The notes: generated by a model from the letters alone, not told the origin. Numbered from the stretch's first letter, positions 1-9,273 are shown. The stretch is DNA of 64,000 bases from Pseudomonas viridiflava (GCF_900590885.1 NZ_UUON01000050.1:1-64000), one strand, 5' to 3'. Numbers and translations: made by a program.

Positions 1-42
1 AGTCTGACTCCACAAGCACCCACACGAATTGCTTGATTCAGT

Positions 43-52
43 TGTTAAAGAG
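43..52 (-). promoter_or_regulatory. rrn boxA antitermination element
   Basis: The minus strand reads CTCTTTAACA, close to the bacterial boxA consensus bound by NusB/S10 in rRNA leaders. It lies about 40 bases downstream of the proximal promoter, the expected order. Confidence 0.85.
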
Positions 53-89
53 CGGTTGGTTAAGATCTTTCGTCTCAACCGAGGCGCGC

Positions 90-117
90 ATTCTACAGCA
101 GCCTCATTTGCTGTCAA
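90..117 (-). promoter_or_regulatory. rrn proximal promoter
   Basis: On the minus strand, TTGACA (112-117) and TAGAAT (90-95) are separated by 16 bp. A GC-rich discriminator (GCGCGCC) follows, typical of stringently controlled rRNA promoters. Confidence 0.85.
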
Positions 118-199
118 GTGATTATTTTCAGAAGTTTTCGAAGAATTCTTCAACAACTTCAACCACTTGCGCTTCAGATCTCTCTGCAGCGGGAGGCGA

Positions 200-227
200 A
201 TTCTACAGCGTTACACGCCGCTGTCAA
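200..227 (-). promoter_or_regulatory. rrn middle promoter
   Basis: On the minus strand, TTGACA (222-227) and TAGAAT (200-205) have a 16-bp spacer, as in the proximal promoter, followed by a GC-rich TCGCCTCCC discriminator. Confidence 0.8.
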
Positions 228-345
228 CACCTCTTTTTCAACTTCCTTTTGGCTTCGATGAACTGAAGCAACTTACTGCCGAAAACATCATAACTCGTTG
301 TTTACCAAGGAGTTTTCCGTTTCGACCGCGCCGGAAGTGGGGCGA

Positions 346-373
346 ATTATAGACGTCCAGGATTTGCCGTCAA
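346..373 (-). promoter_or_regulatory. rrn distal promoter
   Basis: On the minus strand, TTGACG (368-373) and a perfect TATAAT (346-351) have a 16-bp spacer and a TCGCCCC discriminator. An AT-rich stretch lies immediately upstream. Confidence 0.8.
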
Positions 374-464
374 GCCTTGATTTGGTTTTTCTATCAATTA
401 GCTGAAGTTGATTAAAAAACCACCAAACCCATCTGTATCAATGCCTCTATATAGAAGAAACGAT

Positions 465-1685
465 TCAGATAACTCCCGCGTCTTTCAATGCAGCGACGTT
501 GGCCTCCCCCAACCCCAATACACTCCTTAGCACCTGAGCCGTATGCTCCCCCAATAAAGGAGGCGCACTTCGGTATTCCACAGGCGTCTTGGATAAACGA
601 ATCGGGCTGGCAACCTGAGGCACCATTCCCGCCAATGCATGGGGTAACTCCATCGCCAATCCACGCGCCTTGACCTGCGGGTCGGCAAACACCTGGGCCA
701 GGTCATTGATCGGCCCACAAGGTACGCCCACCCGCTCCAACAACGACACCCACTCAGCCGTCGTCTTGAAGACCGTAGCCTGACGAATCAACGGAATCAG
801 CTCCGCGCGATTGGCCACCCGTGACTTATTGGTACAGAACCGCGGGTCATCCGCCCACTGCGGCTGCCCAGCCACCTCAACAAACTTACGAAACTGCCCG
901 TCATTCCCGACCGTAAGGATAAAGTCGCCATCGGCCGTGGGAAAATCCTGATAAGGCACGATATTCGGATGAGCATTACCAAGACGCTGTGGCGACACCC
1001 CCGTCGTCAGGTAATTCATGGCCTGGTTAGCCAGGCAAGCGACCTGCACATCGAGCAACGCCATATCGATATGCTGCCCACCACCGTCATGATCCCGGTG
1101 CGCCAACGCTGCCAGGATCGCCACGGTCGAATAAAGCCCCGTGAGAATGTCAGTCAAGGCCACCCCGACCTTCACCGGCCCAGCCCCGTCGTCGCCCTCA
1201 GGTCGACCGGTAAGGCTCATAAGCCCACCCAGCCCCTGAATCATGAAGTCATAACCTGCGCGAGCCGCATAGGGCCCTGTCTGACCGAACCCGGTGATCG
1301 AGCAATAGATCAGCTCCGGGTTGATCTCTTTCAGCGACTCATAGTCCAACCCATACGCCGCCAGTCCGCCCACCTTGAAGTTCTCGATCAAGACGTCCGA
1401 CTTGGCAGCCAGGTCGCGAACCAGCTTTTGCCCCTCAGGCCGCGTGAAGTCGATGGTCACCGACTCCTTATTGCGATTCGCAGAGAGGTAATACGCCGCC
1501 TCACTGGTGTTCTCGCCATAGGCATCCTTAAGGAAGGGCGGCCCCCAGGCACGGGTGTCGTCGCCATTACCCGGCCGCTCGACCTTGATCACCTCAGCCC
1601 CAAGGTCCGCGAGTATCTGCCCGGCCCAGGGGCCCGCGAGCACTCGCGATAAATCCAGTACCCGCAGATGCGAAAGCGCGCCCAT
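465..1685 (-). CDS. gcdG: CaiB/BaiF family CoA-transferase, probable succinyl-CoA:glutarate CoA-transferase
   Basis: A class III CoA-transferase that probably activates glutarate to glutaryl-CoA, feeding the dehydrogenase encoded just upstream. The protein is 406 aa. The N-terminal VLDLSRVLAGPWAGQ and the GFGQTGPYA...GYDFMIQG segment are family hallmarks, with the likely catalytic Asp near residue 146. A longer frame reaches 1736 but would overlap gcdH; the start at 1685 was chosen because AGGAG lies 7 nt upstream, just after the gcdH stop at 1699. Gene order gcdR-gcdH-gcdG matches the glutarate locus known in Pseudomonas. Substrate assignment rests on this context. Confidence 0.88.
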   Translation of the reverse strand: MGALSHLRVLDLSRVLAGPWAGQILADLGAEVIKVERPGNGDDTRAWGPPFLKDAYGENTSEAAYYLSANRNKESVTIDFTRPEGQKLVRDLAAKSDVLIENFKVGGLAAYGLDYESLKEINPELIYCSITGFGQTGPYAARAGYDFMIQGLGGLMSLTGRPEGDDGAGPVKVGVALTDILTGLYSTVAILAALAHRDHDGGGQHIDMALLDVQVACLANQAMNYLTTGVSPQRLGNAHPNIVPYQDFPTADGDFILTVGNDGQFRKFVEVAGQPQWADDPRFCTNKSRVANRAELIPLIRQATVFKTTAEWVSLLERVGVPCGPINDLAQVFADPQVKARGLAMELPHALAGMVPQVASPIRLSKTPVEYRSAPPLLGEHTAQVLRSVLGLGEANVAALKDAGVI

Positions 1686-1698
1686 GCCCATGCTCCTA

Positions 1699-2880
1699 TT
1701 AATAGAAGGCCTGAAGACCGGTTTGCGCGCGCCCAAGGATCAAGGCGTGCACGTCGTGGGTACCTTCATAGGTATTCACCACCTCCAGGTTGACCAGATG
1801 ACGCGCCACACCAAACTCATCGGAAATACCGTTGCCGCCCAACATGTCCCGCGCCATACGAGCGATGTCCAGGGACTTGCCGCACGAGTTGCGCTTCATG
1901 ATCGAGGTGATCTCGACCGCCGCCGTACCCTCGTCCTTCATCCGCCCCAGGCGCAGGCAGCCCTGCAGGGCCAGGGTGATTTCAGTCTGCATGTCGGCCA
2001 GCTTCTTCTGGATCAACTGGGTAGCCGCCAACGGGCGACCGAACTGCTTGCGATCAAGGGTGTATTGGCGCGCGGTATGCCAGCAGGCCTCGGCAGCACC
2101 CAGCGCGCCCCAGGAGATGCCGTAGCGTGCCGAGTTGAGGCAGGTGAAAGGTCCCTTCAACCCGCGCACATCCGGGAAGATGTTTTCTTCCGGCACAAAC
2201 ACGTTGTCCATGACGATCTCGCCGGTGATGGAAGCGCGCAGACCGACCTTGCCGTGAATCGCCGGAGCGCTCAGGCCTTTCCAGCCCTTCTCCAGGACAA
2301 ACCCACGGATATCGCCCGCGTCGTCCTTGCCCCACACCACAAAGACATCGGCGATCGGGCTGTTGGTGATCCACATCTTGGCGCCGGTCAGGCTGTAGCC
2401 GCCCTCGACCTTGCGTGCGCGCGTAATCATCGCGCCCGGGTCTGAGCCGTGGTCAGGCTCTGTAAGACCGAAGCAGCCAATCCACTCGCCAGAGGCCAGC
2501 TTCGGCAGGTACTTCTGCTTTTGCGCCTCCGTGCCGAATTCATTGATCGGGACCATGACCAGTGACGATTGCACACTCATCATCGAACGGTAGCCCGAGT
2601 CGACGCGCTCCACTTCGCGCGCGATCAACCCGTAGCTGACGTAGTTCAAACCGCTGCCACCGTACTGCTCGGGGATCATCGCACCCAGCAGCCCGGTTTC
2701 ACCCATTTCGCGGAAGATCGCAGGGTCGGTCTTTTCATGGCGGAAAGCTTCCAGCACGCGCGGCGCCAACTTGTCCTGGGCGAATTGCTCAGCACTGTCA
2801 CGCACCATGCGCTCTTCTTCGGTGAGCTGTTGATCCAGCAGCAGCGGATCGATCCAGTTGAAGCTTGCCTTGCCAGCCAT
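1699..2880 (-). CDS. gcdH: Glutaryl-CoA dehydrogenase
   Basis: An FAD-dependent acyl-CoA dehydrogenase of 393 aa that oxidatively decarboxylates glutaryl-CoA to crotonyl-CoA in lysine/glutarate degradation. The flavin-binding segment CFGLTEPDHGSDP and the C-terminal NTYEGTHDVHALILGR, with the catalytic Glu near residue 372, fit glutaryl-CoA dehydrogenases rather than generic acyl-CoA dehydrogenases. The MAGKASF start is preceded by GAGGA about 8 nt upstream; an in-frame extension to 2916 lacks family similarity. It is followed closely by the CoA-transferase gene (13-nt gap), so both are probably one operon, and a LysR gene is divergent. Confidence 0.93.
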   Translation of the reverse strand: MAGKASFNWIDPLLLDQQLTEEERMVRDSAEQFAQDKLAPRVLEAFRHEKTDPAIFREMGETGLLGAMIPEQYGGSGLNYVSYGLIAREVERVDSGYRSMMSVQSSLVMVPINEFGTEAQKQKYLPKLASGEWIGCFGLTEPDHGSDPGAMITRARKVEGGYSLTGAKMWITNSPIADVFVVWGKDDAGDIRGFVLEKGWKGLSAPAIHGKVGLRASITGEIVMDNVFVPEENIFPDVRGLKGPFTCLNSARYGISWGALGAAEACWHTARQYTLDRKQFGRPLAATQLIQKKLADMQTEITLALQGCLRLGRMKDEGTAAVEITSIMKRNSCGKSLDIARMARDMLGGNGISDEFGVARHLVNLEVVNTYEGTHDVHALILGRAQTGLQAFY

Positions 2881-3021
2881 GAATAAGTCCTCGTTCAGAA
2901 AGCAGAAGTCGTGCATGGAGCCTAGGCCGGGCGAGCGCAGAGGGCAAACGAGGTTTCCGCATAAGGTTGTGCTAATTTCTCACTTCGAGAAGATCAAGAA
3001 GGGCGCAGACGCGCTTTATCA

Positions 3022-3936
3022 GTGAGCACACGGTACATGCGCAGAAAAATTCCCAGCACCACGGCCCTTATCAGTTTTGAGTCGGCAGCCCGGCACGAGA
3101 GCTTTACCAAGGCGGCACACGAACTTTCCATCACCCAGGGCGCCATCTGCCGACAAATCGCCAGCCTGGAGGAGTTTTTGAGTGTCGAGCTGTTTCGGCG
3201 CTCTCGTCGCGGGGTCAAGCTGACGGAAGCCGGGCTGTCGTACAGCCGTCGTGTGGCCACCCAATTGGACGCGGTGGAGCGTGACACGCTGTCGGTTATG
3301 GGGCAGCAGGGCACCAACGTCATCGAGTTGGCCGTGGTCCCGACGTTTGGTACTCAGTGGCTGATACCGCGCCTAAAGGACTTCCAACGCCAGCACCCTG
3401 AAGTCACGGTCAACCTTACCAATCGCACGCGCCCCTTTCTGTTTGCCGACACTGAGTTCGACGCTGCAATCTACTTCGGCGACGCCGACTGGTCCGGTAC
3501 CGAATCCCACCGGCTGATGGGAGAAAATCCTGTACCCGTGTGCAGCCCGCGCCTGCTGGGCCAGCGTCATTCGTTCAGCCCTCAGGAGATCGCAGATCTG
3601 CCATTGCTGCAGCAAACCACCCGGCCTTATGCCTGGCGCCAGTGGTTCAACGCTCAACAATTGAACGTACCACGCGACATGACAGGCCCCCGCTACGAGC
3701 TATTCTCGATGTTGTCCCAGGCTGCCATGCATGACATGGGAATTGCGCTGATCCCACCTTTCCTTATCCAGCGAGAGTTGGAAGAGAAGCATCTGGTGGT
3801 TGCAAGCCCCAAAGCGCTGGACAGCTCAAAGGCTTATTACTTGATGATTCCCGAAAGAAAGGTCGAATCCGCCTCATTGCATGCATTCAGAGATTGGCTG
3901 ATCGACCAGTCGAAACGCTACAACCCAAGCAAATAG
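3022..3936 (+). CDS. gcdR: LysR-family transcriptional regulator of the glutarate operon
   Basis: A 304-aa LysR-type regulator. The N-terminal winged helix-turn-helix (ALISFESAARHESFTKAA ... SLEEFLSVELFRRSRRGVKLTEAG, about residues 15-75) is followed by a substrate-binding effector domain. It is divergent from gcdH with a 141-bp shared promoter region, the usual arrangement for a LysR activator of its neighbour, and corresponds in position to GcdR of P. aeruginosa. The start could be 3022 or the Met at 3037. The effector (glutarate) is inferred from context. Confidence 0.85.
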   Translation: MSTRYMRRKIPSTTALISFESAARHESFTKAAHELSITQGAICRQIASLEEFLSVELFRRSRRGVKLTEAGLSYSRRVATQLDAVERDTLSVMGQQGTNVIELAVVPTFGTQWLIPRLKDFQRQHPEVTVNLTNRTRPFLFADTEFDAAIYFGDADWSGTESHRLMGENPVPVCSPRLLGQRHSFSPQEIADLPLLQQTTRPYAWRQWFNAQQLNVPRDMTGPRYELFSMLSQAAMHDMGIALIPPFLIQRELEEKHLVVASPKALDSSKAYYLMIPERKVESASLHAFRDWLIDQSKRYNPSK

Positions 3937-4388
3937 GTACCAAAAGCGCTTTATTGACCTTGTAGTCAGATAAATTATGAACCTACAGATATACGTATAT
4001 GTCGCCTTTTAGCAGACTGTACCTATCGGGTAAAAATAAGGCTCAAGGCCATGATTCTTATGGCTTGTAGCGACAGTCACCGGCCAATGCACGACCATTC
4101 ACACCGGCGATGGTCAAACACAATAAAACCGCTTGCAGCCCTTTAAATACCTGTATTCAAAGAGGTTACTTCCAAGCATTGCGACAATCAGTCACAGGGT
4201 GACTTGTAGTTAATTTTTCGTCACCCGTCATAATCCCTTGAAGGCCGTAAAGTTCGCCTGCAAAATGCCGCGCCCCGCTGTCATTTAGGCGGGATCGTGC
4301 TGATCGGCCGCCCCAGTTGCGCCACCCACGGTGCACTGGCCTTTTTACAAAAAGATCAAAAGCAAAAAGATCATGCAGGAGATTTGAC
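3937..4388. other. 452-bp intergenic region upstream of the transhydrogenase operon
   Basis: No credible gene is visible. The only structure seen is a short perfect inverted repeat GTCACAGGGTGAC at 4191-4203, and a loose promoter-like pair (TTGTAG at 4204, CATAAT at 4229, with a 19-bp spacer) that is too weak to call. The region should contain the pntAA promoter. Confidence 0.5.
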
Positions 4389-5510
4389 GTGCACATTGGT
4401 GTTCCTCTCGAAACCCAGACCGGTGAAACGCGGGTGGCTGCCACCCCGGAAACCATCAAGAAGCTGATCGGCCAGGGCCATAAGGTCACTGTACAAAGCG
4501 GCGCAGGCATTAAAGCCAGCGTTGTCGACAGTGCCTATGAAACGGCAGGCGCAACCATTGGCAGCGCCAGCGATGCGTTTGGCGCCGAGCTGATTCTCAA
4601 GGTGGTGGCGCCCAGCGACAGCGAGCTTGCGCTGATCAAAAGCGGCACTGTGTTGGTGGGCATGCTCAACCCGTTCAGCAACGAAACCATTGCCAAGCTG
4701 GCCGAACGCGGCATCACCGCCTTTGCGCTGGAAGCCGCGCCACGCACCTCGCGCGCCCAGAGCCTCGATGTGCTGTCGTCCCAAGCCAACATTGCCGGTT
4801 ACAAAGCCGTATTGCTTGCCGCCCATCACTACCCGCGCTTTATGCCGATGCTGATGACGGCCGCCGGCACGGTGAAAGCTGCGCGTGTGCTGATTCTCGG
4901 TGCCGGTGTCGCAGGCCTGCAGGCGATTGCCACGGCGAAACGTCTGGGTGCCGTGATCGAAGCGTCTGACGTACGCCCAGCGGTGAAAGAGCAGATCGAA
5001 TCCCTCGGCGCCAAGTTCGTCGACGTGCCCTACGAGACCGATGAAGAACGCGAATGCGCCGTCGGTGTTGGCGGCTACGCGCGCCCCATGCCTACCAGCT
5101 GGATGCAGCGCCAGGCCCTGGCCGTGCACGAACGCGCCAAGCAGGCCGACATCGTGATCACCACCGCGCTGATCCCGGGCCGCAAGGCACCGACCCTGCT
5201 CAGCGCCGAAACCGTCGCGCAGATGAAGCCCGGCTCGGTGGTCATCGACCTCGCTGCAGCCCAAGGTGGCAACTGCCCGCTGACCGTGGCCGATGAAACC
5301 ATCGTGGAAAACGGCGTGATCATCTGCGGCCCGACCAACCTCGCCGGCGCCGTCGCCGCCGACGCGTCAGCCTTGTACGCACGCAACCTGCTGGACTTCC
5401 TGAAGCTGGTCTTCAACAAGGAAGGGCAGTTTGAACTCAACCTCGAAGACGACATCGTCGCCGCGTGCCTGATGTGCCGCGACGGCCAAGTCATCCGCAA
5501 AAACGCCTAA
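4389..5510 (+). CDS. pntAA: NAD(P) transhydrogenase subunit alpha, part 1
   Basis: NAD(H)-binding domain I of the proton-translocating transhydrogenase, which couples hydride transfer from NADH to NADP+ with proton import. The 373-aa protein begins with the family signature GVPLETQTGETRVAATPET and carries a nucleotide-binding ILGAGVAGLQAIATAKRLGA followed by EASDVRP. The GTG start at 4389 was chosen because AGGAG lies 7 nt upstream and it places the conserved N-terminus at residue 1; an upstream ATG in frame would add 24 unrelated residues. It is the first gene of a three-gene operon in which the alpha subunit is split, as in other Pseudomonas. Confidence 0.93.
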   Translation: MHIGVPLETQTGETRVAATPETIKKLIGQGHKVTVQSGAGIKASVVDSAYETAGATIGSASDAFGAELILKVVAPSDSELALIKSGTVLVGMLNPFSNETIAKLAERGITAFALEAAPRTSRAQSLDVLSSQANIAGYKAVLLAAHHYPRFMPMLMTAAGTVKAARVLILGAGVAGLQAIATAKRLGAVIEASDVRPAVKEQIESLGAKFVDVPYETDEERECAVGVGGYARPMPTSWMQRQALAVHERAKQADIVITTALIPGRKAPTLLSAETVAQMKPGSVVIDLAAAQGGNCPLTVADETIVENGVIICGPTNLAGAVAADASALYARNLLDFLKLVFNKEGQFELNLEDDIVAACLMCRDGQVIRKNA

Positions 5511-5525
5511 GCAGGGATTCAGACG

Positions 5526-5846
5526 ATGGAAGAGCTTATCTCCCCCGGTATCTACAACCTGATCATCTTTGTGCTGGCGATCTATGTCGGTTACCACGTG
5601 GTCTGGAACGTTACACCCGCGCTGCACACCCCATTGATGGCGGTGACCAACGCGATTTCGGCGATTGTGATCGTCGGCGCCATGCTCGCTGCGGCACTCA
5701 CCGTGACGCCACTGGGCAAGACCATGGGCACGCTGGCCGTGGCCCTGGCGGCGGTCAACGTGTTCGGCGGTTTCCTGGTGACGCGCAGGATGCTGGAGAT
5801 GTTCAAGAAGAAAGCCCCGAAAGTAAAAGAAGAGGCGCCGAAGTAA
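5526..5846 (+). CDS. pntAB: NAD(P) transhydrogenase subunit alpha, part 2 (membrane)
   Basis: A 106-aa membrane segment of the split alpha subunit, supplying part of the proton channel domain II. Three hydrophobic helices are visible (about residues 7-26, 36-58 and 63-85), followed by a lysine-rich tail. It starts 15 nt after pntAA, and its TAA overlaps the ATG of pntB by one base (TAATG), indicating translational coupling. Confidence 0.92.
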   Translation: MEELISPGIYNLIIFVLAIYVGYHVVWNVTPALHTPLMAVTNAISAIVIVGAMLAAALTVTPLGKTMGTLAVALAAVNVFGGFLVTRRMLEMFKKKAPKVKEEAPK

Positions 5847-7282
5847 TGAGCATGAATCTGGTCACGACGCTCTACCTGATCGCGTCGATCTGCTTTATCC
5901 AGGCCCTCAAAGGCCTTTCGCACCCCACCACGTCGCGACGCGGCAACCTGTTCGGCATGCTCGGCATGGCGCTGGCGGTGCTTACCACCGTGGGCCTCAT
6001 CTATAAGCTTGGTGCTGAGTTGGCGACTGCCGGCATCGGCTACGTGATCGTCGGCCTGCTGGTCGGCGGCACCGCCGGTTCGATCATGGCCAAGCGCGTG
6101 GAAATGACCAAGATGCCGGAGCTGGTGGCGTTCATGCACAGCATGATCGGCCTGGCTGCGGTATTCATCGCCATCGCGGCCGTGGTTGAGCCGCAATCCC
6201 TGGGCATCGTCAAACACCTGGGCGACGCGATCCCTGCGGGCAACCGCCTGGAACTGTTTCTCGGTGCCGCCATCGGTGCCATCACCTTCTCCGGTTCGGT
6301 GATTGCGTTCGGCAAGCTGTCGGGCAAGTACAAGTTCCGCCTGTTCCAGGGCGCACCGGTACAGTTCGGCGGCCAGCACAAACTCAACCTGGTGCTCGGC
6401 TTGCTGACCCTCGGCCTGGGCCTGGCCTTCATGTTCACCGGCAACCTCACGGCATTTGCCCTGATGTTGGCTTTGGCCTTTGTGCTGGGCGTGCTGATCA
6501 TCATCCCGATTGGCGGCGCCGATATGCCGGTAGTGGTGTCGATGCTCAACAGCTACTCCGGCTGGGCCGCAGCGGGTATCGGCTTCTCGCTGAACAACTC
6601 GATGCTGATCATCGCCGGTTCGCTCGTAGGCTCCAGCGGCGCGATCCTGTCGTACATCATGTGCAAGGCGATGAACCGTTCCTTCTTTAATGTACTGCTC
6701 GGCGGTTTCGGCAATGCGCCGGATGCTGGCGCGGCGGCAGGCTCTAAAGAAGCACGCCCGGTCAAATCCGGCTCGGCTGATGACGCGACCTTCCTGCTGA
6801 CCAACGCCGACACCGTGATTATTGTTCCCGGCTACGGCTTGGCAGTAGCGCGCGCACAACACGCGCTGAAAGAGCTGACAGAGAAGCTGACCCATCGCGG
6901 CGTGACCGTGAAGTACGCGATCCACCCGGTGGCAGGTCGCATGCCCGGCCATATGAACGTCCTACTGGCCGAGGCGGAAGTGCCCTACGACCAGGTGTTC
7001 GAGATGGAAGACATCAACTCGGAATTCGGCCAGGCCGATGTGGTACTGGTGCTCGGCGCCAATGACGTGGTCAACCCGGCCGCCAAGAATGATCCAAACT
7101 CGCCGATTGCCGGCATGCCGATCCTCGAAGCGTTCAAGGCCAAGACCATCATCGTCAACAAGCGCTCGATGGCCAGTGGTTATGCCGGTTTGGATAACGA
7201 ATTGTTCTACCTGGACAAGACCATGATGGTCTTTGGTGACGCCAAGAAAGTCATCGAAGACATGGTCAAAGCCGTCGAATAA
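5846..7282 (+). CDS. pntB: NAD(P) transhydrogenase subunit beta
   Basis: The beta subunit, 478 aa, with an N-terminal run of membrane helices (domain II) and a C-terminal NADP(H)-binding domain III containing GYGLAVARAQ, YAIHPVAGRMPGHMNVLLAE, DINSEFGQADVVLVLGANDVVNP and NKRSMASGYAG, all conserved in PntB. The start overlaps the pntAB stop; the Met two codons downstream (5852) is an alternative. A terminator hairpin follows at 7306, closing the operon. Confidence 0.94.
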   Translation: MSMNLVTTLYLIASICFIQALKGLSHPTTSRRGNLFGMLGMALAVLTTVGLIYKLGAELATAGIGYVIVGLLVGGTAGSIMAKRVEMTKMPELVAFMHSMIGLAAVFIAIAAVVEPQSLGIVKHLGDAIPAGNRLELFLGAAIGAITFSGSVIAFGKLSGKYKFRLFQGAPVQFGGQHKLNLVLGLLTLGLGLAFMFTGNLTAFALMLALAFVLGVLIIIPIGGADMPVVVSMLNSYSGWAAAGIGFSLNNSMLIIAGSLVGSSGAILSYIMCKAMNRSFFNVLLGGFGNAPDAGAAAGSKEARPVKSGSADDATFLLTNADTVIIVPGYGLAVARAQHALKELTEKLTHRGVTVKYAIHPVAGRMPGHMNVLLAEAEVPYDQVFEMEDINSEFGQADVVLVLGANDVVNPAAKNDPNSPIAGMPILEAFKAKTIIVNKRSMASGYAGLDNELFYLDKTMMVFGDAKKVIEDMVKAVE

Positions 7283-7305
7283 CACTGCTGCAGCGCAATA
7301 CCCAT

Positions 7306-7336
7306 AACCCCGGCCTCGCGTAGGCTGGGGTTTTTT
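7306..7336 (+). terminator. Rho-independent terminator of the pnt operon
   Basis: An 11-bp stem (AACCCCGGCCT / AGGCTGGGGTT, one G-U pair) with a 5-nt loop ends in six T residues, 24 nt after the pntB stop. Confidence 0.85.
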
Positions 7337-7461
7337 ATTACCGCATGAAACCCGACCAAAGGCTCTAAATCGCTGCTCGGCATTCGACCATGGTAGCGGG
7401 CCGAAACTTTTTGAAATCACTACACTGCCCACCTTGCTTCCGTAGCCTGAGATAACAATTC

Positions 7462-8955
7462 ATGTACCGTGATCGTATCCGCTTGCCTTCGTTGTTGAAC
7501 AAGGTCATGAGCGCGGCAGACGCCGCCGCACTGATCGAGGACGGCATGACCGTCGGCATGAGCGGCTTCACCCGTGCCGGTGAAGCCAAGGCCGTCCCCC
7601 ACGCCCTGGCCGAACGCGCCAAGACTTCGCCGCTGAAAATCACCCTGATGACCGGCGCCAGCCTGGGCAATGACCTGGACAAGCAACTGACCGAAGCCGG
7701 CGTGCTGTCGCGCCGCATGCCATTCCAGGTCGACAGCACCCTGCGCAAGGCCATCAACGCCGGCGAAGTGATGTTTATCGACCAGCACCTGTCGGAAACC
7801 GTCGAGCAGTTGCGTAACAACCAGCTCAAGCTGCCGGACATCGCCGTGATCGAAGCCGTCGCGATCACAGAACTTGGGCATATCGTGCCGACCACCTCCG
7901 TGGGCAACTCGGCCAGCTTTGCGATTTTTGCCAAGCAGGTGATCGTCGAGATCAACCTGGCGCACAACCCGAACCTGGAAGGGTTGCACGACATCTATAT
8001 CCCGACTTACCGGCCAACCCGCACGCCGATCCCGCTGGTGAAAGTCGACGACCGCATCGGCAGTACCGCGATCCCGATCCCGCCGGAAAAGATTGTCGCT
8101 ATCGTGATCACCAACCAGGCCGACTCGGCTTCCACCGTGACGCCGCCGGACGCCGACACCCAAGGCATCGCCAACCACCTGATCAACTTCCTCAAGCAGG
8201 AAGTGGACGCCGGGCGCATGACCAACAAGCTCGGCCCGCTACAGGCCGGGATCGGCAACATCGCCAACGCGGTGATGTGCGGCCTGATCGAATCGCCGTT
8301 CGAAGACCTGACCATGTATTCCGAAGTGTTGCAGGACTCGACCTTCGACCTGATCGACGCCGGCAAGCTGAGCTTCGCCTCGGGCAGTTCAATCACCTTG
8401 TCCGAGCGGCGCAACGCTGACGTGTTCGGCAACCTGGAGCATTACAAGGACAAGCTGGTGCTGCGCCCGCAGGAAATCTCCAACCACCCGGAAGTGGTGC
8501 GGCGGTTGGGCATCATCGGCATCAACACTGCGCTGGAGTTCGATATCTACGGCAACGTCAACTCCACCCACGTCTGCGGCACGCGGATGATGAACGGTAT
8601 TGGTGGCTCCGGGGATTTTGCGCGCAACGCGCACCTGGCGATCTTCGTCACCAAGTCGATTGCCAAGGGCGGCGCGATTTCCAGCGTGGTGCCGATGGTC
8701 AGCCATGTGGACCACACCGAGCATGACGTCGACATCCTCGTGACCGAAGTGGGCTTGGCCGACTTGCGTGGCCTCGCACCGCGCGAGCGGGCACGGGTGA
8801 TCATCGACAACTGTGTGCACCCAGCGTACCGCGACGCGTTGAACCGCTACTTCAACGAGGCCTGCGCCATCGGTGGGCATACCCCGCATATCCTGCGTGA
8901 AGCACTGAGTTGGCACATTAACCTGGAAGAAACCGGGCATATGCTCAAGGCTTGA
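7462..8955 (+). CDS. Acetyl-CoA hydrolase/transferase family protein, probable acetate:succinate CoA-transferase
   Basis: A 497-aa class I CoA-transferase. The N-terminal block GMTVGMSGFTRAGEAKAVP and the C-terminal GGSGDFARNAHLAIFV...EHDVDILVTEVGLADLRGL...IIDNCVHP are typical of the acetyl-CoA hydrolase/succinate CoA-transferase family, which exchanges CoA between acetyl-CoA and succinate or related acids. The start at 7462 has only a weak ribosome-binding site (GAGATAAC). It is monocistronic, with no partner close enough to suggest an operon. Substrate specificity cannot be read from sequence alone; propionyl-CoA:succinate transfer is an alternative. Confidence 0.88.
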   Translation: MYRDRIRLPSLLNKVMSAADAAALIEDGMTVGMSGFTRAGEAKAVPHALAERAKTSPLKITLMTGASLGNDLDKQLTEAGVLSRRMPFQVDSTLRKAINAGEVMFIDQHLSETVEQLRNNQLKLPDIAVIEAVAITELGHIVPTTSVGNSASFAIFAKQVIVEINLAHNPNLEGLHDIYIPTYRPTRTPIPLVKVDDRIGSTAIPIPPEKIVAIVITNQADSASTVTPPDADTQGIANHLINFLKQEVDAGRMTNKLGPLQAGIGNIANAVMCGLIESPFEDLTMYSEVLQDSTFDLIDAGKLSFASGSSITLSERRNADVFGNLEHYKDKLVLRPQEISNHPEVVRRLGIIGINTALEFDIYGNVNSTHVCGTRMMNGIGGSGDFARNAHLAIFVTKSIAKGGAISSVVPMVSHVDHTEHDVDILVTEVGLADLRGLAPRERARVIIDNCVHPAYRDALNRYFNEACAIGGHTPHILREALSWHINLEETGHMLKA

Positions 8956-9273
8956 TTGATACAGATCCGAGCTGATGCAAATACAGTTTCATCAGCTCGG
9001 CCTTCCAGTCCTCACTTCTTTAAAAAACTGTACTGCTGTACCGGTCATTTCCTACCGAAATATCCTACGCGCCAAGCCGAAATTGCTTATTTCGCACCGT
9101 TTAAGTGCATACAGGTACAGTTGCTCCAATTTCGTACAGTACAGCCCCTTTAAACAGTTAACTGGCCCCTCACAATACAGGTGAACTGTATCTAGAGAGT
9201 CTTGCGTCGGAGGAGGATCATTGGCATCAGTTAAACCACTACCTAATCCCGCCACAAGCGGAAGGATGTCATC
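8956..9273 (+). promoter_or_regulatory. Regulatory region of the first DUF1127 gene, rich in CTGTAC/GTACAG motifs
   Basis: This gap contains repeated GTACAG half-sites: direct CTGTAC repeats 8 bp apart at 9028 and 9036, ACAGGTACAGTT at 9111-9122, GTACAGTACAG at 9134-9144 and AACAGTTAA at 9153-9161. The 12-mer and the AACAGTTAA element recur upstream of the second DUF1127 gene. A strong Shine-Dalgarno-like GGAGGAGG lies at 9209-9216. The pattern suggests a regulator binding direct repeats, possibly MocR/GntR-like; the regulator is not in the window. Confidence 0.5.

Larger units (their letters stand above)
1..420 (-). promoter_or_regulatory. rRNA operon promoter/leader region (16S lies beyond the left edge)
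   Basis: Read on the minus strand, this stretch has the architecture of a Pseudomonas rrn leader. Three tandem sigma70-type promoters with GC-rich discriminators are followed by a boxA antitermination signal (43-52), pointing toward a 16S gene outside the window. No open frame here looks coding. AT-rich DNA at about 377-420 lies just upstream of the distal promoter and could act as an UP element (inference). No rRNA sequence itself is visible. Confidence 0.85.

Noticed and set aside
33..352. Two short plus-strand frames (77 and 61 codons) at the left edge
   Set aside because: They run across rrn promoters and leader on the opposite strand, lack ribosome-binding sites and have no family-like sequence.
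4204..4234. Sigma70 promoter for pntAA
   Set aside because: The -35 is poor (TTGTAG) and the 19-bp spacer is unfavourable; not strong enough to report as a promoter.
5465..5845. In-frame upstream extension of pntB through pntAB
   Set aside because: It would encode low-complexity Arg-rich sequence overlapping pntAB in another phase; the TAATG junction gives a better start.
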